Of a DNA stretch of 11,070 bases, positions 6,926 through 11,070 are shown one piece after another. Origin of the DNA: an uncultured bacterium. Lineage in GTDB: Bacteria > Chloroflexota > Anaerolineae > JACIWP01. The position numbers were made by a program, and so were the translations under genes. The stretch lies in contig CAIQJD010000944.1 of the NCBI GenBank assembly GCA_903872005.1, positions 1 through 11,070 of the forward strand. The letters run 5' to 3'. The notes beneath the pieces are model-generated. The model was given only the letters and a program-made list of their open reading frames with translations. It had not been told where the DNA came from and ran no database searches. The stretch's first letter is position 1; the number at the start of each line of letters is the position of its first letter.

Positions 6926-7983
6926 CCTTGGCCGCGCCGACCACCGTCGTCGCCATGAGCGGCGGGGTAGATAGCAGCGTCGTCGCCGGCCTGTTGCTGC
7001 GCGCCGGCCGGCGGGTCATCGGCGCGACCATGCTCCTCTGGTCGGAGGGCGGGCCGCCGCCGGCCGTGGCGCGCGCCGCCCAGGCGGCGGCGGCCCTGGG
7101 CATCCCCCATCACGTCGTAGACCTGCGCGATGCCTTTCGGCAGGAAGTGGTGGACTATCTGCTGGCGGAATATGGCGCCGGCCGCACGCCCAACCCGTGC
7201 CTGGCCTGCAACCGGCAGATCAAGTTCGGCCGGCTGCTGGAAGCAGCGCGCGCCCTGGGCGGCGAGGCGTTGGCGACCGGCCACTATGCCCGCAAGGTTT
7301 GGGGCAATGGGCATTGGCGGCTGCTGCGCGGCCGCGACCCGCGCAAAGATCAGTCTTACGTCCTGCACAGCCTGACCCAGGCGCAACTGGCGCTGGCCGA
7401 ATTCCCATTGGGGGAGCATACGAAAGAAGAGACGCGTCAGATGGCCGGCGCGTGGGGGCTGCCGGCCGCCGGCGCGCCCGAAAGCCAGGAGATCTGCTTC
7501 ATCGCCGACGACGACTACCGGCGCTTTTTGCGCCAGCACGCGCCGGCGCTGGCGCGCCCTGGCCCGATCCTCGACCGCGCCGGCCGGCTCCTGGGCCGCC
7601 ACGAAGGGCTGGCCTTCTATACCGTCGGGCAGCGTAAGGGGCTGGGGCTGACTACGCCGCAGCCGCTCTATGTGCTGGCGTTGGACGCCGGCCGCGACGC
7701 CCTGATTGTGGGGCCGGCCAGCGAGCTGGGCCGGCGCGTCGCGCGGGTGGAAGGCGTCGCTTTCATCGGCGGCGCGTCGCCGGCGCAGCCCTTTCGGGCG
7801 ACGGCCAAAATTCGCTACAAGGCGGTCGAAGCCGACTGCGTCACGACGTGCGACGCGGGGGGGCGCGCGGAGGTGCTCTTCGATCAGCCGCAGCGCGATA
7901 TCACGCCCGGCCAGGGGTTGGTCTGGTACGCCGGCGAGGAAGTCCTCGGCGGCGGGATCATTGCGGGAAGCAGCGAGGCATAA
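6916..7983 (+). CDS. mnmA: tRNA-specific 2-thiouridylase MnmA
   Basis: 355 residues, normal length. MnmA activates the C2 of wobble uridine 34 in tRNA(Lys/Glu/Gln) with ATP and replaces oxygen by sulfur from a cysteine desulfurase relay. The N-terminal PP-loop is MSGGVDSSVVAG (14-25). RTPNPCLACNRQIKFG (90-105), ATGHYAR (120-126), KDQSYVLHSL (144-153), ESQEICFI (189-196) with the second catalytic cysteine C194, and FYTVGQRKGLG (234-244) are all family signatures. A C-terminal beta-barrel follows. The first motif contains C95 and C98; in E. coli the matching positions are Asp99 and Cys102, so this is a three-cysteine variant. The segment between the PP-loop strand and the next helix (about 43-60) is short and lacks the cysteines often seen there. 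ATG 6916 overlaps the scaffold gene by ten bases and follows AAGGGGAG. Position next to desulfurase and scaffold fits a shared sulfur supply. Confidence 0.96.
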   Translation: MRLTLAAPTTVVAMSGGVDSSVVAGLLLRAGRRVIGATMLLWSEGGPPPAVARAAQAAAALGIPHHVVDLRDAFRQEVVDYLLAEYGAGRTPNPCLACNRQIKFGRLLEAARALGGEALATGHYARKVWGNGHWRLLRGRDPRKDQSYVLHSLTQAQLALAEFPLGEHTKEETRQMAGAWGLPAAGAPESQEICFIADDDYRRFLRQHAPALARPGPILDRAGRLLGRHEGLAFYTVGQRKGLGLTTPQPLYVLALDAGRDALIVGPASELGRRVARVEGVAFIGGASPAQPFRATAKIRYKAVEADCVTTCDAGGRAEVLFDQPQRDITPGQGLVWYAGEEVLGGGIIAGSSEA

Positions 7984-7995
7984 CGGGAGGCGCTC

Positions 7996-8256
7996 ATGTT
8001 GCAAATGCCGGCTATCGTCCTGTCCATCATCCTCGCCACGTTGACTGCCGCCATCGTCTATATCTGGCGGGGGCGCGGCCTGCGCCAGTGGGTCGCCGCC
8101 TGGGTCGCCGGCCTGTTCGGCTTCTTCGTCGCGCAGTGGATTGCCGGCGCGCTGAAGTTCCGCTTCCTCCAGATTGGACAGGTGCATCCGGTCGAGGGGA
8201 TCATCCTGGGGCTGTTGGCCGCTTATGCGGCGCTGCGAGCGGTGCGCCGGGGGTAG
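7996..8256 (+). CDS. Small membrane protein, unknown function
   Basis: 86 residues with three probable transmembrane helices (about 5-23, 31-52 and 64-83) separated by a basic loop (WRGRGLRQW) and a short loop with KFRFLQIGQVHPVEG. No catalytic motif is visible and I do not recognise the family. It starts 12 bases after mnmA with GGAGG five bases before the ATG, so it appears to be the last gene of the isc-type operon. It converges on the hicA stop 13 bases further on. No terminator hairpin with a T-run lies in that gap. Confidence 0.75.
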   Translation: MLQMPAIVLSIILATLTAAIVYIWRGRGLRQWVAAWVAGLFGFFVAQWIAGALKFRFLQIGQVHPVEGIILGLLAAYAALRAVRRG

Positions 8257-8269
8257 GCGGGTCGAGCGC

Positions 8270-8509
8270 TCAGCTTTCTTCGTATGCTCTCAAGAATTCA
8301 GCGCGGGAGATGCCGGCCTGCGTGAGGATTGTTCGTAAGGTCGAGCCTTTTATCCTCGGATGGTTGGGCATCGTCAACGGGGTGCGCGTGCCATCAGGAT
8401 TCTGGCGCAGCATGGCAATGTGGTTGCCTTCACGCACCACCGCGAACCCCAGCGTTTCCAGCGCCTTGAGCACTTTTCTCAGCGGCGCGTCAGTCGGAAA
8501 GTGATCCAT
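8270..8509 (-). CDS. hicA: HicA-family mRNA interferase toxin
   Basis: 79-residue protein of the HicA/YcfA family, a double-stranded-RNA-binding-fold ribonuclease that cleaves mRNA independently of ribosomes. Seen directly: a first helix, then LGFAVVREGNHIAML (20-34), where H30 corresponds to the catalytic histidine of the G-S/N-H motif. PLTMPNHPRIKGSTLRTIL (44-62) and AGISRAEFLRAY (65-76) match the family's C-terminal half. All expected elements are present, so the toxin looks intact. Its ATG (8509-8507) overlaps the antitoxin stop by one base (TGATG), so it is translated by coupling after the antitoxin. This antitoxin-first order is the reverse of the classical hicAB arrangement of E. coli but is common elsewhere. 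It converges on the isc-type operon. Confidence 0.88.
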   Translation of the reverse strand: MDHFPTDAPLRKVLKALETLGFAVVREGNHIAMLRQNPDGTRTPLTMPNHPRIKGSTLRTILTQAGISRAEFLRAYEES

Positions 8510-8739
8510 CAGACAGCCAGTCTGGTTTCTGCCACGAACGCTTCGAGTACAGGCGTCTGATCTTCCAGGACGGCCGGTCCGAAGGTCTCGACATGAAATG
8601 CCAGGGCCGACTTCACATCAGCCAGCGCCTCTTCGTAGGTCTCGCCTTCGCCGACGACAATGCCTTTCAATCCCCCCAGGGGATAGGCCACGTACCCGTC
8701 CGCATGTTTCTCCACGATGATCTTCAACTGCTTCAACAT
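8509..8739 (-). CDS. hicB: HicB-family antitoxin (short form)
   Basis: 76-residue protein with the partial RNase H-like fold of HicB antitoxins: the strand LKQLKIIVEK, then GYVAYPLGGLKGIVVGEG (15-32) and the helix TYEEALADVKSALAFHVETF (34-53). It neutralises HicA by direct binding. It ends at about the point where longer HicB proteins add a ribbon-helix-helix or HTH DNA-binding domain, so transcriptional autoregulation by this protein is doubtful. The start at ATG 8739 is chosen because GGAG lies seven bases upstream and the family begins here; an upstream in-frame extension to 8817 would be a basic, non-conserved stretch overlapping the neighbouring nuclease gene. The gap to the Cas4-like gene is 32 bases and holds a GC-rich potential hairpin (8752-8771), so hicBA may be read through from the upstream operon or have its own promoter, which I cannot see. 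Confidence 0.82.
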   Translation of the reverse strand: MLKQLKIIVEKHADGYVAYPLGGLKGIVVGEGETYEEALADVKSALAFHVETFGPAVLEDQTPVLEAFVAETRLAV

Positions 8740-8771
8740 AGTCCTGCTCCCCGCCGGCGGCTGCGCCGGCG

Positions 8772-9287
8772 CTATCCTGCGTCCTCGCAATCTTCGCGGT
8801 AGCCGCAATTGCGGCAACGCGCCCGCTCCGACGTTTCGTCGGGGACCGCGCCGCTCGCGATCAGGCCACGCATCTCATCCAGCGAATCCAGCACTTCCTG
8901 GCGCAGCGCCGGCGTATACTCGATCTGAAAGGCGCGGTCGGCATAGCGCAGGATGCCGTAATCCGGTTGGCTGTAATTCTCTTCCACCAGCAGACAGTAC
9001 GCCGCCAGTTGGAGCACGTGAGAACGGCGCGGATAGCGCGGCGACTGCCCCGATTTGACTTCCACCGGGATGAGCTGTTTCCCCTGTTGCACCAGATAGT
9101 CCGGCCGGCCGGCCAGACCATAGCGCGCCGCGTGCAGGGGCGCGGGCTGCTCGCCGCGCCCGGTGTCCGAATAGCGCAGGCTGCCGGCTGGCAGGCCGGT
9201 GCGCCGGCGGGCGCGGCGGGCCAGAAAGAGCGCCGCCAGGCCGGCCGCCAGGAGCAGCAGCCCCAACGCCAGCAGCCACACGCTCAC
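8772..9287 (-). CDS. Membrane-anchored Cas4/Dna2-like PD-(D/E)XK nuclease, C-terminal half
   Basis: 171 residues. It opens with a transmembrane helix (about 2-23) followed by a strongly basic stretch ARRARRR (23-29), predicting that the rest is cytoplasmic. The nuclease core is clear: GLAGRPDYLV (58-67) with metal-binding D63, IPVEVKSG (73-80) with E76 and K78, and the QLAAYCLLVEE motif (93-103) typical of RecB/Cas4 nucleases. CRNCGYREDC (158-167) gives three cysteines, C158, C161 and C167, as in the C-terminal Fe-S cluster motif of Cas4. The fourth cluster cysteine expected near the N-terminus is missing here but is found in the preceding gene. GTG at 9287 is chosen because GGAG stands six bases upstream and GTGA overlaps the previous stop. 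An earlier in-frame GTG at 9308 is possible. No cas1, cas2 or CRISPR array is in the window, so an adaptation role is not supported. Confidence 0.82.
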   Translation of the reverse strand: MSVWLLALGLLLLAAGLAALFLARRARRRTGLPAGSLRYSDTGRGEQPAPLHAARYGLAGRPDYLVQQGKQLIPVEVKSGQSPRYPRRSHVLQLAAYCLLVEENYSQPDYGILRYADRAFQIEYTPALRQEVLDSLDEMRGLIASGAVPDETSERARCRNCGYREDCEDAG

Positions 9288-9547
9288 GCGAGGCTCCGCA
9301 GCAGCCACAGAGCCGCCATGATGAGCAGCGTCAATCCGCCGGCGGCCAGCAGGACGTAGGCGGCGATTTGGCCGAGCCGCGCGGCGCGCACACCGCGCCC
9401 ATGCCGGCGATGCGAAAGCTCGCCATTGGCGAGGGCTTCCAGATTAGTCGGAACGCTCCCCTGCACGCGCGCCAGCCACCAGGCGCGCCGGCAATAGATG
9501 AACTGCCCTATCTCGCTGGCTGAGATCGTCCCTGAACGCCGCGCCAT
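9284..9547 (-). CDS. N-terminal Cas4-like motif protein with transmembrane helix (partner half of the split nuclease)
   Basis: 87 residues. The first part, ISASEIGQFIYCRRAWWLARV (8-28), looks like the N-terminal helix and Cys of Cas4/Dna2-type nucleases (consensus S-E-I-x-x-F-x-Y-C-P-R-x-x-x-L), giving C19 as the likely first Fe-S ligand. NGELSHRRHGRGV (41-53) matches the region with the conserved Gly and His (H46 or H49) that lines the active site. The remainder is a single hydrophobic helix (about 60-82) ending in LLRSLA. It lacks the Asp, Glu-x-Lys and Gln motifs, which all lie in the next gene. The start ATG (9547) overlaps the translin stop by one base (TGATG), and its stop overlaps the next gene's GTG by four bases. 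Read together, the two ORFs reconstruct one Cas4-like nuclease interrupted by a two-helix membrane hairpin. It could be a genuine two-subunit enzyme or a frameshifted single gene. Confidence 0.75.
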   Translation of the reverse strand: MARRSGTISASEIGQFIYCRRAWWLARVQGSVPTNLEALANGELSHRRHGRGVRAARLGQIAAYVLLAAGGLTLLIMAALWLLRSLA

Positions 9548-10191
9548 CAGCCCTCCTGTGCCTGACGCTCAACGCGCGCCAGCGCGGCCTCCAGCTTCTC
9601 CTGCCGGGCGGCCAGCATCAGATCGCCGCGCGTTCGCTCGGTGACGCCGCGCACCATGTCGGTGTTGCGACGAAGTCCATCGGTGATCGCGTCCGGGTAA
9701 TCCATGATGACCAGGAGGTCGTAAATCTCATCCATGATTTCCAGGAGCTGGCCGGCCCGCTCGATTTGCCCCAGGCGGATGCGATCCACGGTATGCCGGC
9801 GCAGCTCGCCGGCGGCTTCGGCCAGGCCATTCAGGAACGTGGCGTGCTCGACGCCCAGATCCTCCGGCTCTGGCAGGGGCAGGCCACGCGCCAGGGCGTA
9901 GGTCGTGGCGGCTTCGGCGTATTCTTTCAAGGCGTCCTGGGTGTAGCCGGCGTGATACAGGTCCGGGTAGCCGGTCAGGCCGGCTTTCAGGTCTTCGCCG
10001 GCGCGCCGCGCCGTCTGGAGCAGGTCCAGCGCCGTCTCGAATTCCTCGCGATGGACGGCGCGGATGCAGAGCGAGCAGAAGCGGATTAGCTCGCGCGAGC
10101 GCGCCAGGGCCTGGTCGCGCGCCTGATTCTTGGCGTTGAAGCTTTGGCGGATGCGCTCACCGATGCGTTCCAGATTGGGAATCGCGGACAT
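9547..10191 (-). CDS. Translin-family protein
   Basis: 214 residues, almost entirely alpha-helical by composition, similar in length to translin (about 228 in humans). Translin/TRAX proteins assemble into hollow oligomers that bind single-stranded RNA or DNA; TRAX subunits add endoribonuclease activity. Family-like features: the Arg-rich first helices (RSRELIRFCSLCIRAVHREE, 31-50), AGEDLKAGLTGYPDLYHAGY (64-83), ALKEYAEAATTYAL (87-100), which includes the acidic pair E90/E93 of the E-x-x-E type used by TRAX nucleases, and the later helix LLEIMDEIYDLLVIMDYPDA (149-168). Whether it is catalytic or only nucleic acid-binding cannot be told without alignment. ATG 10191 is chosen because AGGAGG lies four bases upstream; an in-frame extension to 10308 is Arg-rich, lacks conservation and overlaps the upstream gene. 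Translin-family members are known mainly from eukaryotes and archaea, with scattered bacterial cases. The next gene overlaps its stop by one base. Confidence 0.78.
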   Translation of the reverse strand: MSAIPNLERIGERIRQSFNAKNQARDQALARSRELIRFCSLCIRAVHREEFETALDLLQTARRAGEDLKAGLTGYPDLYHAGYTQDALKEYAEAATTYALARGLPLPEPEDLGVEHATFLNGLAEAAGELRRHTVDRIRLGQIERAGQLLEIMDEIYDLLVIMDYPDAITDGLRRNTDMVRGVTERTRGDLMLAARQEKLEAALARVERQAQEG

Positions 10192-10220
10192 GCAGCCTCC
10201 TGAATTAGATGCGCCCCTGG

Positions 10221-11070
10221 TCAGGGCAGCTTTTGGGTGCGATTTTGGCCGGCTCCGTCGGCGTCGTCTTTGCCCAGATTGCCCTGGCCGCCGTCTTTGT
10301 CGAGCCACACGGCCGGCGGGGATTTTGGGCGGAAGGGCATGTTCTCTGGGCCGGCGCCGGAAGCCGTCGTCCCGTCGCCAGAGACCTTCTGGTCGTTGGC
10401 AGAGCCGGAGGAATGGGCGGTCGAAGCTTTGGCGTCCACCGTATCGGTCGCCGGCGTGGTGTGTTCGTCTTTCTTGCGGCGGAAGGCGAAGATGATCAGC
10501 AGCGCCGTCGAGAGTACCGCCGCGCCCACCACCACGACGATGATCCAGAGATTGCCGCCGCTGCCGCCCTGGGGCGCCGGCGTCGGGGTGGGGGTCGGCG
10601 TGGAGCGCGCCATGACCGTGGATGGGACGGAAGGCGCGCGCGACTGGGTGTTGACCGTCGGGACCGGGAAGGGCGACCCGGTCGCCGGCGCGCCGGCCGA
10701 TGCGCCAGCCGGCGGCGAAGCGCCGGCGGCCAACGGGATGGCTGTGGGCGGCGTGCTGCGGCAGATACGCAGCGACACATCGTCCAGGACCAGCGCCGAG
10801 TCGCCATTGATGCCGTCATTGTACACATTGAAGTAGAGGCTCAAGGTCTGACCGCGATAGGGGAGCAGATCCTGGCGCTTGGGCGTCCAGGCGCGGCTAT
10901 TCTCGTGATAGGTGCGCCAGGGGATTGCCATGGTGCTGCTATCGGCCGGCGAGAGATAGACCAACTCCTGGTGATCTTTGCCCGCGGCGACGGTCTCCAG
11001 GGACATCAACCAGACCCAATAGGTCAGATCGGCGCTGACCGCATCGGAGGGGATCGTGACATCCTGGCGC
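10221..11070 (-). CDS. C-terminal part of a membrane-anchored surface protein with beta-sandwich domain and cytoplasmic tail
   Basis: 282 readable residues; the 5' part lies beyond the right edge. The first 103 residues form a galactose-binding/jelly-roll-like domain with alternating beta-strand pattern: LTYWVWLMSLE, YRGQTLSLYFNVYND (71-85) and ALVLDDVSLRIC (92-103). Such modules close the ectodomains of many Chloroflexota surface proteins. A low-complexity Pro/Ala/Thr/Ser linker (104-172) ends in a TPTPTPTPAP run. One strong transmembrane helix, NLWIIVVVVGAAVLSTALLI (173-192) and onward to 196, is followed by RRKK (197-200), so the ectodomain is outside and the tail inside. The roughly 80-residue tail is hydrophilic, Gly/Asp/Ser-rich and without recognisable domain. 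The translin gene starts 29 bases after its stop, so they could share a transcript. Function unknown. Confidence 0.7.
   Translation of the reverse strand, partial: RQDVTIPSDAVSADLTYWVWLMSLETVAAGKDHQELVYLSPADSSTMAIPWRTYHENSRAWTPKRQDLLPYRGQTLSLYFNVYNDGINGDSALVLDDVSLRICRSTPPTAIPLAAGASPPAGASAGAPATGSPFPVPTVNTQSRAPSVPSTVMARSTPTPTPTPAPQGGSGGNLWIIVVVVGAAVLSTALLIIFAFRRKKDEHTTPATDTVDAKASTAHSSGSANDQKVSGDGTTASGAGPENMPFRPKSPPAVWLDKDGGQGNLGKDDADGAGQNRTQKLP
10566..10604 (-). repeat. Thr-Pro codon repeat (TPTPTPTP linker)
   Basis: Short low-complexity tract in the surface-protein gene, encoding S-(TP)4-AP-QG just before the transmembrane helix. Alternating ACx-CCx codons give the G/C-biased repeat. Such stalks usually hold an ectodomain away from the membrane and are often O-glycosylated or variable in length. 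Confidence 0.7.

Noticed and set aside
6829..8187. Minus-strand 452-codon open frame opposite mnmA
   Set aside because: mnmA is unambiguous on the plus strand; the antisense translation is low-information Arg/Gln/Ala-rich sequence spanning three plus-strand genes.
8752..8771. GC-rich hairpin as terminator between the Cas4-like gene and hicB
   Set aside because: No U-run follows on the minus strand, and GCCGGC words are so common here that a stem of this kind can arise by chance.
8740..8817. N-terminal extension of HicB to 8817
   Set aside because: The added 26 residues are Arg/Pro-rich, overlap the end of the nuclease gene, and lie before a good GGAG site that fits ATG 8739.
8772..9547. CRISPR-Cas locus
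   Set aside because: The Cas4-like halves stand alone: no cas1, cas2, effector gene or repeat-spacer array is present in the window.
10192..10308. N-terminal extension of the translin-family protein to 10308
   Set aside because: The extra 39 residues are Arg-rich shadow sequence opposite the surface-protein reading frame, and AGGAGG stands directly before ATG 10191.

Overview
This GC-rich window most likely comes from a bacterium of the phylum Chloroflexota (Anaerolineae-like). That assignment rests on Thr-Pro ('TPTPTP') linkers in a surface protein, a polytopic O-antigen-ligase-type protein fused to TPRs, a bacterial translin-family gene, and pervasive GCCGGC words. It is an inference, since no marker gene such as rRNA is present. 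I see no tRNA, rRNA, insertion sequence, prophage gene or CRISPR array.

Left part, minus strand (1-3665): an envelope polysaccharide pair. A 1046-residue O-antigen ligase/polymerase-like membrane protein with a C-terminal TPR region is followed after 21 bases by a WecA/MraY-family polyprenyl-phosphate sugar-1-phosphate transferase, which runs off the left edge. Together they point to lipid-linked glycan initiation and polymerisation or ligation.

Centre, plus strand (3812-8256): a compact iron-sulfur and thiolation operon. Order: Rrf2/IscR-like regulator, cysteine desulfurase, a radical SAM protein of unknown function, an IscU/NifU-type scaffold, the tRNA 2-thiouridylase MnmA, and a small membrane protein. 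Gaps and overlaps are short (36 bases, 4-base overlap, 64 bases, 10-base overlap, 12 bases). The operon starts from a near-consensus sigma70-type promoter in an AT-rich divergent intergenic region. A 24-base dyad lies over its start point and is a strong candidate autoregulatory Rrf2 operator. The desulfurase can supply sulfur both to IscU (clusters) and to MnmA (tRNA s2U34).

Right part, minus strand (8270-11070): five genes reading leftward from the C-terminal part of a membrane-anchored surface protein, cut by the right edge. They are a translin-family protein, two overlapping ORFs that together look like one Cas4/Dna2-type PD-(D/E)XK nuclease split between two transmembrane segments, and a HicB-HicA toxin-antitoxin pair. 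The translin and split-Cas4 genes are coupled by 1- and 4-base overlaps. The split membrane Cas4 with translin is the most unusual part of the window and the best candidate for an undescribed nucleic-acid-processing system. This is inferred from domains and linkage only.
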